The notes beneath the pieces were generated by a model. It did no database searches and was not told where the DNA came from. It saw only the letters and a list, made by a program, of their open reading frames with translations. This document shows positions 15,509 through 22,913 of a stretch of DNA of 34,772 bases, in pieces. This DNA comes from Bacillota bacterium. GTDB lineage: Bacteria > Bacillota > Clostridia > Christensenellales > Pumilibacteraceae. The stretch covers positions 1 to 34,772 of the forward strand of contig WQVM01000010.1 of assembly GCA_009783985.1 (NCBI GenBank), written 5' to 3'. A program made the position numbers and the translations under genes. Within the stretch, counting starts at the first letter, position 1. Each line of letters opens with the position of its first letter.

Positions 15509-16261
15509 ATGAAAGATATAAAATTTTCAGTTAAGTCTAATTTGGCAATAGCCGATAATATATTCCGTATGGAGCTAAAGACCTCTGCCAAATTGCCACA
15601 GATTATGTGCGGACAGTTTCTTAATCTTGAGGTAGTCGGACACGACGACTTGATTTTGCGGAGACCTTTTTGCATTTGTGATTTTGGAGCGGATTGGGTA
15701 AGTGTTGTATATGCGGTATTAGGAAAAGGAACGACTGCATTATCAAAACTAAAAACAGGAACAAACATCAATGCACTCTTGCCGCTTGGTAACGGTTTTG
15801 TTTTGGACAAAAAATACACAAAAATTGCTATTATAGGCGGCGGGCTTGGTGTCGCCCCGCTTTTAAGTATTTCAAAATGTTATCTTGACAAAGAGTACAA
15901 AAAGTATTTGGGATTTGCCTCAAAAAAGAGTGTCATACTAGAAAAAGAATTTGGTATAGCAACCACTATAACAACAGATGATGGGTCATACGGTATCAAG
16001 GGATATCCGACAACCGCATTAGAGAACGATATTATAGGCGGATACAAGCCTGACATTATACTTACTTGCGGTAGTCATAATATGATGGGCGCTGTAGCAA
16101 AGCTTGCGACAAAATATAATATACCTGCTTTAGCATCAACTGAGGAGCGTATGGCTTGCGGAATAGGAGCGTGTCTTGTGTGTGTGTGCAAAGTTAATGG
16201 TAGGTATGCGAGAGTTTGTGCCGACGGTCCTGTATTTGATATAAGAGGGTTGGCATTATGA
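15509..16261 (+). CDS. pyrK: Dihydroorotate dehydrogenase electron-transfer subunit
   Basis: Carries FAD and a [2Fe-2S] cluster and passes electrons from PyrD to NAD+. The flavin-binding part has LRRPFCICDF and the nucleotide-binding part IIGGGLGVAPLL. The cluster ligands are C217, C222, C225 and C237 (CGIGACLVC, then VCADGPVF). The 250 residues are typical. It starts without a Shine-Dalgarno site in the context AAATT-ATG and overlaps pyrD by 4 bases, as expected for partners made in equal amounts. Confidence 0.94.
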   Translation: MKDIKFSVKSNLAIADNIFRMELKTSAKLPQIMCGQFLNLEVVGHDDLILRRPFCICDFGADWVSVVYAVLGKGTTALSKLKTGTNINALLPLGNGFVLDKKYTKIAIIGGGLGVAPLLSISKCYLDKEYKKYLGFASKKSVILEKEFGIATTITTDDGSYGIKGYPTTALENDIIGGYKPDIILTCGSHNMMGAVAKLATKYNIPALASTEERMACGIGACLVCVCKVNGRYARVCADGPVFDIRGLAL

Positions 16262-17229
16262 AAAAAAACACTATAAATACATCAATCACAATTGCCGGTG
16301 TAACTTTCAAAAATCCAATTATTGCGGCAAGCGGTACTTTTGGATTTGGACGGGAATATTCAAAGCTATATGATATTAGTACCTTGGGCGGATTTTGTAC
16401 AAAAGGTTTAACGGTAGAGCCGAGAGAGGGTAATGCACCGCCACGGATTGCCGAGACTTATATGGGGATACTTAATAGCGTGGGTCTCCAAAATCCGGGG
16501 ATTGATGCTTTTGTTAGGGACGAATTACCTTTTTTGTCCAGACTTGATACTATTCGTATAGCTAATGTCGCAGGCAATACCAAAGAGGAATATATCGAAA
16601 TTGTCAAAAGAGTAAGTCAAGCATCACTTAGTCATTGCGAGGAGCGAAACGACGAAGCAATCTCACGGAAAAAGCCGATTGATATGATAGAGCTTAATAT
16701 CAGCTGTCCTAATGTTGCGGCAGGCGGTATGAGTTTTGGTGTTTGTCCGACATCAGTAGAGTCAATTGTTTCTGCCGTCAGACCTTATGCAAAACTCCCT
16801 ATGATTGTCAAACTTACTCCTAATGTAGCAAACATTGCCGAAAACGCTCGTGCGGCAGAGAATGCAGGGGCTGATGCTATATCACTAATCAATACTATAG
16901 CAGGTATGGCGGTTAATTATAAGACAAGAAAACCTATTCTTGCCAGAGGTTTCGGGGGGCTTAGCGGTCCTGCGGTCAAACCAATCGCACTCAAAATGAC
17001 ACACGATTGCTACAAAGCGGTCAAAATCCCTATTATAGGTATGGGCGGAATAACAACTGCCGAGGATATTATGGAGTTTATGTTGTGTGGTGCAACCGCC
17101 GTGCAAATCGGAACAGCAAATTTTAGTAATCCGAATATTTGTTTTTCGTTAGTAAAAGACTTGACAAATATATTAAAAGAGTGTAATATAAACGATGTGC
17201 GTGAGGTTATCGGCGCACTTGAGGCCTAA
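16258..17229 (+). CDS. pyrD: Dihydroorotate dehydrogenase, NAD-linked class 1B, with a repeat-derived insert
   Basis: The FMN subunit oxidises dihydroorotate to orotate with PyrK. Family landmarks are NPIIAASGTFGFG, GGFCTKGLTVEPREGN, ILNSVGLQNPG, NISCPNV with the class 1B base C150, and GMGGITTAEDIMEFM. Residues about 124-139 (LSHCEERNDEAISRKK) do not belong to the family. They are encoded by one arm of the palindromic repeat found at 11288-11387, inserted in frame in the loop between a helix and the strand leading to C150. All catalytic segments remain, so the protein is probably active. A GAGGG site precedes the ATG. Confidence 0.94.
   Translation: MKKNTINTSITIAGVTFKNPIIAASGTFGFGREYSKLYDISTLGGFCTKGLTVEPREGNAPPRIAETYMGILNSVGLQNPGIDAFVRDELPFLSRLDTIRIANVAGNTKEEYIEIVKRVSQASLSHCEERNDEAISRKKPIDMIELNISCPNVAAGGMSFGVCPTSVESIVSAVRPYAKLPMIVKLTPNVANIAENARAAENAGADAISLINTIAGMAVNYKTRKPILARGFGGLSGPAVKPIALKMTHDCYKAVKIPIIGMGGITTAEDIMEFMLCGATAVQIGTANFSNPNICFSLVKDLTNILKECNINDVREVIGALEA
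16630..16668 (+). repeat. Single repeat arm inserted inside pyrD
   Basis: This segment matches the left arm of the copy at 11288-11328 over nearly its full length. The differences are one missing G (AAACGACG for AAAGCGACG) and a C-to-T change near the end. With a few flanking bases it adds about 48 bases, keeping the pyrD frame open. Confidence 0.88.
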
Positions 17230-17232
17230 AAA

Positions 17233-17793
17233 ATGGATGTACTAAAGATATTTGAAAAAACAGGCGGAATACTCAAGGGGCATTTTTTACTGACTAGTGG
17301 TCGCCATAGCGATACATATATGCAGTGTGCTAAGTTGTTTGCTTATCCCAATGAGAGTGAGCGTCTTTGCAAGGAGCTTGCAAAAGCACTTAAAAAGTAC
17401 AAGGCTGATTATGTTGTTGCACCAGCAGTAGGCGGTATAATAATCGGTTATGAGGTTGCTCGCCAAGTTGGTATCCCTAATTTTTTTGCCGAGCGTCAGG
17501 ATGGGGTATTTGCCCTTAGACGGGGGTTTGAACTTCCAAAAGGTAGTCGTGTAATAGTTGTTGAGGATGTAATAACAACAGGCGGCTCAGTTAAGGAAGT
17601 AATGGAGCTTGTCAAGAGTCTAGAGTCAACAGTTGTTTGTGTCGGCTGTATAGTGGATAGGAGCAATGGTGGGGTAGACTTTGGTGTTCCGTTACACGGC
17701 TTGCTTGCTGTTGATGTTAAGAGTTATGATGCGGACAAGTGTCCATTGTGTAAAGACGGGTCAAAACCGTACAAACCGGGTAGTAGGACATAA
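17233..17793 (+). CDS. pyrE: Orotate phosphoribosyltransferase
   Basis: Joins orotate and PRPP to give OMP. The PRPP motif VVEDVITTGGS is at 109-119; LLTSGRHSDTYMQCA near the start and the catalytic loop FAERQDGVFALRRGFE (84-100) fit the family. The length of 186 is normal. It begins 3 bases after pyrD with a GAGG site overlapping the pyrD end and closes the pyr cluster. A small hairpin with a short T-run follows. Confidence 0.93.
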   Translation: MDVLKIFEKTGGILKGHFLLTSGRHSDTYMQCAKLFAYPNESERLCKELAKALKKYKADYVVAPAVGGIIIGYEVARQVGIPNFFAERQDGVFALRRGFELPKGSRVIVVEDVITTGGSVKEVMELVKSLESTVVCVGCIVDRSNGGVDFGVPLHGLLAVDVKSYDADKCPLCKDGSKPYKPGSRT

Positions 17794-17811
17794 AAAAATA
17801 ATGACAATAAT

Positions 17812-17829
17812 CGAACCTCGGTTCGTTTT
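17812..17829 (+). terminator. Small hairpin after pyrE, weak terminator or operator
   Basis: CGAAC-CTCG-GTTCG (17812-17825) is a perfect palindrome followed by TTTT. The stem is only five pairs, so it may instead be a protein-binding site upstream of the next gene. Confidence 0.35.
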
Positions 17830-17881
17830 AGTATAAAAAAAATAAAAATACAAATTATATTAGAAAGGAGACATTTTAATC

Positions 17882-18178
17882 ATGTCAAAGAAAAACAACA
17901 GTTCAACAGGTATTATGCCATTAATAGCCTTTTTGGCGGTAATCCTAATCGGAATTTGGGCATTCATCGTATTCATCATCAATGCTATTGATGCAATCAA
18001 CATTGATGGACCATTCCTAGCAATAATCATGAATGTCGGTGTTATCTTAGGTGCACTTGTAGCGGCTTACTATTCTTTTGCTTTTGCAAGAACAAGAGGA
18101 AAGTTATGGTTTATACTATGGGTAATCGCTGTAATTCTTATTGTTGTGTTCATGGTTCTTGGAATATCTTTCTCTTAA
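17882..18178 (+). CDS. Small membrane protein, unknown function
   Basis: A 98-residue protein with three predicted membrane helices (about 12-33, 43-64 and 74-97). Only a short Lys/Asn/Ser-rich N-terminus and a basic loop (ARTRGK) lie outside the membrane. I do not recognise a family. It has a strong AGAAAGGAG site before the ATG. The next gene, also a small three-helix protein, begins 44 bases later with its own GAGGA site, so the two are probably one transcript. They share little sequence beyond hydrophobicity. Confidence 0.75.
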   Translation: MSKKNNSSTGIMPLIAFLAVILIGIWAFIVFIINAIDAINIDGPFLAIIMNVGVILGALVAAYYSFAFARTRGKLWFILWVIAVILIVVFMVLGISFS

Positions 18179-18222
18179 GATGAGAACATAAAAAACACAT
18201 AATACATTATGAGGATATAAAA

Positions 18223-18585
18223 ATGGCAACGGCAAAAGTAAAAGCAAAAAGAAGTATAGAATATCTAAGAAAACTCGGGATTAAGTTTTATCTTGACTTA
18301 ATTATGGGACTAGCGGTTATTATTACCGTTATTGTTGCGTTAGCATCAATAGGCTCTCCCGATAGATTTCATATTGCGGTTCTTGTAGGTATGTTTATTG
18401 TGCTTGTGTTAGCAATAGCAATACTCATATATGATTTAAGAATTTTGCTGAGTAAAATCAATCGTCGTTCGCCGAGATTCCGTAGTGCAAAAGCTAACGC
18501 TATTATGATGTCAATCATATTTGTTGTAACGGTGGTAGGAATTATATTATCGTTTGTCAATATGTTCGGCACACCTATTGCGTAG
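18223..18585 (+). CDS. Small membrane protein, unknown function
   Basis: A 120-residue protein with a basic N-terminus (ATAKVKAKRS), three predicted membrane helices (about 22-43, 49-70 and 92-114) and a basic loop (KINRRSPRFRSAK) between the second and third. No family is recognised. A GAGGA site lies 8 bases before the ATG. A clear terminator follows at 18611-18646, so it ends the transcript that includes the previous small membrane gene. Confidence 0.75.
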   Translation: MATAKVKAKRSIEYLRKLGIKFYLDLIMGLAVIITVIVALASIGSPDRFHIAVLVGMFIVLVLAIAILIYDLRILLSKINRRSPRFRSAKANAIMMSIIFVVTVVGIILSFVNMFGTPIA

Positions 18586-18610
18586 TTGCTAGTAACTAAC
18601 TAATTGAATC

Positions 18611-18646
18611 AAAAGAGGTCAACCTTTAGGGTAGACCTCTTTTTTT
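18611..18646 (+). terminator. Rho-independent terminator
   Basis: AAAAGAGGTC (18611-18620) pairs with GACCTCTTTT (18634-18643), and the T-run continues to 18646. It ends the transcript of the two small membrane proteins. Confidence 0.85.
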
Positions 18647-18682
18647 GTGCCGTCAAGAATGATAATATATAAGGAAGAGGTA

Positions 18683-18788
18683 TTCGGGACGCCGAGGGCG
18701 GCGTCCCCTACAATAGAATACCCAATTGTAAGTGTAGGGACAGGCGTCTTTGTATTAGTGTAGGGGACGCCGCCTTCGGCGTCCCGAA
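18683..18788. repeat. Second family of GC-rich inverted repeat
   Basis: Two 30-bp inverted copies, 18683-18712 and 18759-18788, differ at a single position. Each holds its own hairpin (GGGACGCCG with CGGCGTCCC). A poorer third copy (GTAGGGACAGGCGTC, 18733-18747) lies between them. It is much richer in G+C than its surroundings. It takes up the middle of the 317-base gene-free stretch 18586-18902, the rest of which is terminator, a CACTAA-like tract and a promoter. Confidence 0.85.
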
Positions 18789-18867
18789 CAACAATTATTG
18801 CCCATAAGTAGTACTGATGAATTGAAGGCTTTTTTCTTGTCAATCACTAATCACTATCAAAATCCGC

Positions 18868-18896
18868 TTGCAATTTTTTGATAGATTTGATATACT
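18868..18896 (+). promoter_or_regulatory. Sigma-A type promoter predicting a leaderless divIB mRNA
   Basis: TTGCAA (18868-18873), exactly 17 bases, TATACT (18891-18896). The ATG at 18903 is the 7th base after the -10 box, where transcription should begin. There is no ribosome binding site. Confidence 0.62.
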
Positions 18897-18902
18897 GTAA
18901 TA

Positions 18903-19661
18903 ATGCGGAATAAACGGCTTTTGGTAATGCTATCTATTTTTGCGTTTGTGACGGTACTCATAATTATGAGTAGTGCTGTTTTTAGAGTTAGACATATTGA
19001 AGCTTATGGTATCAATATTGAGGGTGTTGATATAGAACTTAATCGCCGTGTTATTGATACTGCTCCGATAAGACGAGGACAAAGTATTTTTTCGGTAAGA
19101 GATAGGAGTGTAACAACAGAACTCCATAATGAAATACCTAATATAAGAGTAGTCAATGTCGAAAGAATTTTTCCTAATAGAGTTTCTATCAACTTTCTAA
19201 AACGCTTTGAACATTTTGAAATATATCATAGTGGCAGATACTTTGTTATGGACGAAACTTTGCATATATTGAGGTATGCACCAAGTAGCAACTCTAACCT
19301 TATCAGGCTTGGATTAGCAGACAATACACTTGCAGGCACACTAAATATTGGACAACCCTTGTTAGCATCAGGAAGTCAAGAGATGGCAATAACAAGAGAG
19401 ATAGCAGAAACAACTTACAGAATAGATTTTAATCATACTGCGATAACATTTTTTGAGTACATTAGTTTTGCAAATCCTAACAACATTATTTTACTAACTC
19501 GTTACGGCGTTAGAGTTCGTCTTGAGGGGCGTACAAATATTGAAACACAGTTGCGGTCAGCTATAAGTATATTTAATAGCACTAACTATAGTAATCGCAG
19601 GCATGGCATAATATACCAGCTAGCTAATGGAAATTGGCTTTGGACAACATATACGACCTAG
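18903..19661 (+). CDS. DivIB/FtsQ-like cell division protein
   Basis: A 252-residue protein with one N-terminal membrane helix (about 5-26) and an outside POTRA domain (about 28-98). The typical features are FRVRHIEAYG, the RGQSIFSV box, and the LHNEIPNIRVVNVERIFPNRVSINF stretch (in parts), followed by a beta-rich domain with YFVMDETLHIL. FtsQ/DivIB proteins join the outer and membrane parts of the divisome and regulate septal wall synthesis. The sequence after residue 120 is diverged, so I give no gene symbol. It has its own promoter and starts without a leader. Confidence 0.72.
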   Translation: MRNKRLLVMLSIFAFVTVLIIMSSAVFRVRHIEAYGINIEGVDIELNRRVIDTAPIRRGQSIFSVRDRSVTTELHNEIPNIRVVNVERIFPNRVSINFLKRFEHFEIYHSGRYFVMDETLHILRYAPSSNSNLIRLGLADNTLAGTLNIGQPLLASGSQEMAITREIAETTYRIDFNHTAITFFEYISFANPNNIILLTRYGVRVRLEGRTNIETQLRSAISIFNSTNYSNRRHGIIYQLANGNWLWTTYTT

Positions 19662-19679
19662 GGGGTCAAAGAATAACAA

Positions 19680-20873
19680 ATGGCAAAAGGCAAAGGTTTA
19701 ATCTATAGATTAACAATGGGGCGGGATGACCGCCCTGATTTTGAAACATCAAAACTTCCCAGCAACCGTTTTCAATTGTTCAAAGATGTCTTTTTTATGC
19801 GTCTTGGTGCACTTGTCAAAATCAACTTACTTGTATTGCTTTTTGCTTTTCCGGCGATTGCGGTTATAGTCGTTTTTACGATGTTTATCAATCCTATGAT
19901 GATATCCACATTACCGTTTAGCGGTAATCTGGGGATTGGCTATCCTCAAGTAGAAGAACTTAATCTTGTTGTTAGTAGCATAACATTTGCTAATAATATA
20001 GTAATGTATGCACTACTTGCACCGGCTCTTCTAATAGCGTCAATCGGACTTGCAGGAGCTTTTAATGTAATCAAACTTCTTGCGTGGGGTGAAGGTGTTA
20101 GCGTACTAAGTCACTTTTTTATCGGTATCAAAAAGCATTTTAAGCAATTTTTCTTGTGTGGTCTTATCTTTTCGCTTCTTATCACTATCACAGCATTCAA
20201 TCTGCAGTTTTTTATCAATGTTGTTTCTAATCCGTTGCCGTTTAGTTTTCCGCCTACACTACTTAGAGTGCTTGGTATAGCGTTTTGTATAATTTCGTTT
20301 GTAGTTTTAGCCTGTATGGTTATGTTTGCAACAACTCAAGCATCTACTTATAAGCTGAGTTTATGGGCACTTATAAAAAATAGTTTTTTGCTTTCTTTAG
20401 CGTTATTTCCTCAAAACATTATAATTTTGCTGATTAGCTTTATTCCGTTTGCTCTCTTAATGTTCCCGTTTGTTAATATGATTGGAATGATGCTTATGTT
20501 AGCGATAAGTTTTAGTTTTATTATTTTGCTTTGGACTGTATATGCTCACCATATTTTTGACAAATTTATTAACGACAGAATAGAGGGTGCCGAAAAAAAT
20601 AAAGGACTGCATATGCCGACTCAAGAAGAAAAAGAAGCTAGAGAGGAACGCCGTCGCAAAGCGACTAATATTCGTTTTGTCAATCCAAAGAAAAAGAAGC
20701 CTGTCTCAAGTGTAGAGGAAGGTAGCGAAATAGCACCTCTTGCTTCAACTTTTAATAGAGCTGACCTACAACGACTTGCCGAAGAAAAAGAAACCGTCAA
20801 ACAAGAAATAGACAAAGAGTACGAGGATATAGAAAGGGATGACGAGGATGTTAAGGAGGAGCAAGAAGTATGA
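19680..20873 (+). CDS. YesL/DUF624-like polytopic membrane protein with charged tail
   Basis: A 397-residue protein with about six hydrophobic segments between residues 35 and 300. The pattern of a first helix pair, then WGEGVSVLSHFFIGIKKHFKQ before a further helix, resembles the DUF624/YesL family, which has no firmly known role. Residues about 310-397 are a soluble tail, first basic (EERRRKATN, NPKKKKPVS), then acidic (DIERDDEDVKEEQEV). It overlaps lgt by 4 bases, so the two are coupled. The GGGGGT before the start is far (about 14 bases) from the ATG. Confidence 0.6.
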   Translation: MAKGKGLIYRLTMGRDDRPDFETSKLPSNRFQLFKDVFFMRLGALVKINLLVLLFAFPAIAVIVVFTMFINPMMISTLPFSGNLGIGYPQVEELNLVVSSITFANNIVMYALLAPALLIASIGLAGAFNVIKLLAWGEGVSVLSHFFIGIKKHFKQFFLCGLIFSLLITITAFNLQFFINVVSNPLPFSFPPTLLRVLGIAFCIISFVVLACMVMFATTQASTYKLSLWALIKNSFLLSLALFPQNIIILLISFIPFALLMFPFVNMIGMMLMLAISFSFIILLWTVYAHHIFDKFINDRIEGAEKNKGLHMPTQEEKEAREERRRKATNIRFVNPKKKKPVSSVEEGSEIAPLASTFNRADLQRLAEEKETVKQEIDKEYEDIERDDEDVKEEQEV

Positions 20874-21886
20874 ATTGGTATGGATTACTCATAGCCTTAG
20901 GGCTTATTGCTTGTCTTGCGGTAGCAGTGTATGTTTCCAAAAAGAGAGGATTTCATTTTAAGTCAGTATGGGATAATGCGGTATGGGATACCGTACTTAT
21001 ACCGATAGCTTTGGCATTTATAGGATTAAGACTTTGGTTCGTAATTTTTGATGCAATCGGAAACGGAAATTCGTGGACACTATTGGAAATTATAGGTTTT
21101 AGGAATGGCAGGTTTATCGGATTTCAAGGACTTGCTATTTGGGGTGGAATTTTGGGGGCATTAGTAGGGGCGATACTTGTGTCTAAGGTAATAATGCCCA
21201 AATTTTTCAAAGACCCTGCCCGCAGGATAAGTTTTTGGCAGATGGCAGACATCGGAATGGGGATATTTTTGCTAGGGCAAGCGATAGGTCGTTGGGGTAA
21301 TTTTGTCAATCAAGAGGCATACGGACAGCTAATTACAAGTACAGCGTGGTGGGTGAGATTTCCGTTTGCAGTCAACATAAATGGCTCACATTTTCACGCA
21401 ACATTCTTTTATGAGTCGCTTTGGAATAGTATTGGTTTTGGTATCGCAATGTGGCTATTGATAGGTAAAAGGCGGAGTTTTGACGGATTGGTGTTAGCGT
21501 TCTTTGCTATTTGGTACGGTACAGGCAGATTCTTTATTGAATTTTTGAGGAGTGATGCCCAACTTATGTGGCAAGGCGGACCTCGTGTAGTACAGGTTAT
21601 TTGTGTAGCTGCTATCCTTTTTGGGGTCGGGCTTATAATATTCCATATCTACAAAGCACGGCAAGCAGGGAAAAAACCATTTTTGTTTGTGCCGACTGAG
21701 GAGCTTAGTCTTGATTATTATGGGTACGACAAATGTCGATTGTACTTTAATGAGCAACTAGCTCAAAGTCAACCCGATGACGAGGATAGTAGTGAGGATA
21801 CTGACTATAAGAATGACTATGACCCTAATGACCCTGATTATGATTTGAGAGAGGACACCCCAAATGAAAATCAAGAAGATAGCTAA
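20870..21886 (+). CDS. lgt: Prolipoprotein diacylglyceryl transferase with acidic tail
   Basis: An integral membrane enzyme that moves diacylglycerol from phosphatidylglycerol to the lipobox cysteine of prolipoproteins. The signature IGRWGNFVNQEAYG is at 139-152 with the key Arg 141; NWYGLLIALG at the start, GLAIWGGILGA and HATFFYESLWN fit the family. Residues about 290-338 are a hydrophilic, strongly acidic tail (DDEDSSEDTDY and similar), which is not part of usual Lgt. AAGGAGG precedes the ATG. The last 23 bases overlap ilvE. The partner enzyme LspA is 9 kb upstream and also has an acidic tail. Confidence 0.92.
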   Translation: MNWYGLLIALGLIACLAVAVYVSKKRGFHFKSVWDNAVWDTVLIPIALAFIGLRLWFVIFDAIGNGNSWTLLEIIGFRNGRFIGFQGLAIWGGILGALVGAILVSKVIMPKFFKDPARRISFWQMADIGMGIFLLGQAIGRWGNFVNQEAYGQLITSTAWWVRFPFAVNINGSHFHATFFYESLWNSIGFGIAMWLLIGKRRSFDGLVLAFFAIWYGTGRFFIEFLRSDAQLMWQGGPRVVQVICVAAILFGVGLIIFHIYKARQAGKKPFLFVPTEELSLDYYGYDKCRLYFNEQLAQSQPDDEDSSEDTDYKNDYDPNDPDYDLREDTPNENQEDS

Positions 21887-22913
21887 GCCAAAAACAAAAC
21901 CACAGGGGGTTTTGGGATTTGGCAAATATTTTACTGACCATATGGTTGTAATGGAGTACGATAACGGCAAGTGGGAAGACCCTCAAATTATGCCGTATGC
22001 ACCGTTATCACTTGACCCGTCTACTTGTGTATTTCATTATGCGCAAGGAATTTTTGAGGGACTCAAAGCCTACAAAGCCGAGGACGGCAGTGTCAGACTC
22101 TTTAGACCACGAGATAACTTTAGGCGTATGAATGACTCTGCTAGTAGAGTCTGCATACCTAGCTTTGACGAAAATAAAATTTATGACGCTCTTATAGAGC
22201 TTATCAAGCTTGATGTCGATTGGATTCCGTCCGAACAAGGCACTTCGTTATATATCCGTCCGTCTATTATTGCTATCGATAATACACTAGGAGTACACCC
22301 CTCGCACAAGTATTTGTTTTTTATTATAATGTGTCCAGTCGGTGCGTATTATGCTAGTGGTTTTGGTGCAATCAAACTTTTTGTAGAGGAGCAATATATA
22401 AGAGCAGCCAAAGGCGGAACAGGCGGACACAAAGTAATAGGTAACTATGCGGCATCTCTCAAAGCAGCGTCTAATGCTACGGCTAGAGGTTATGCACAAG
22501 TTATGTGGCTTGATGCTAAAGAGCACAAATACATCGAAGAAGTAGGCTCAATGAACATATTTTTCGTATTTGGCAACGAACTTATTACCCCTGCATTGTC
22601 AGGTTCTATTTTGCCGGGGATTACTCGCCTAAGTGTTATAGAGTTAGCTAAATCAAAAGGATGGAAGGTCACCGAAAGACCTATTAGTATAGACGAAGTT
22701 GTAAAAGGTGTAAGTAGTGGCAAATGTAGTGAGATTTTTGGGACAGGGACAGCCGCTGTGATTTCTCCTGTAGGAGCTTTTTTGTACAATGGCAAAGAGC
22801 ATATAGTAGGCGACAGCAAGACAGGTAAGGTTGCGTCAAGTTTTTTTGACGAATTGACAGGCATCCAAACAGGCAAAATAACAGATAAATTTGGCTGGAG
22901 TATAAAAATATAG
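21864..22913 (+). CDS. ilvE: Branched-chain amino acid aminotransferase
   Basis: Moves the amino group between glutamate and the 2-keto acids of leucine, isoleucine and valine, using PLP. The 349 residues are typical of the long class IV aminotransferase type. Visible parts are FHYAQGIFEGLKAY, RLFRPRDNFRRMN, the PLP lysine K190 in GGHKVIGNYAASLKA, MWLDAKEHKYIEEVGSMN and GTGTAAVISPVG. GAGAGGA lies before the ATG inside the end of lgt. I see no T-box or leader, as it is translated from the lgt transcript. A PucR-type regulator follows directly. Confidence 0.94.
   Translation: MKIKKIAKPKTKPQGVLGFGKYFTDHMVVMEYDNGKWEDPQIMPYAPLSLDPSTCVFHYAQGIFEGLKAYKAEDGSVRLFRPRDNFRRMNDSASRVCIPSFDENKIYDALIELIKLDVDWIPSEQGTSLYIRPSIIAIDNTLGVHPSHKYLFFIIMCPVGAYYASGFGAIKLFVEEQYIRAAKGGTGGHKVIGNYAASLKAASNATARGYAQVMWLDAKEHKYIEEVGSMNIFFVFGNELITPALSGSILPGITRLSVIELAKSKGWKVTERPISIDEVVKGVSSGKCSEIFGTGTAAVISPVGAFLYNGKEHIVGDSKTGKVASSFFDELTGIQTGKITDKFGWSIKI

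Noticed and set aside
18683-18788. CRISPR array
   Set aside because: The copies are inverted, number only two or three, and have no regular spacers; no cas gene is near.
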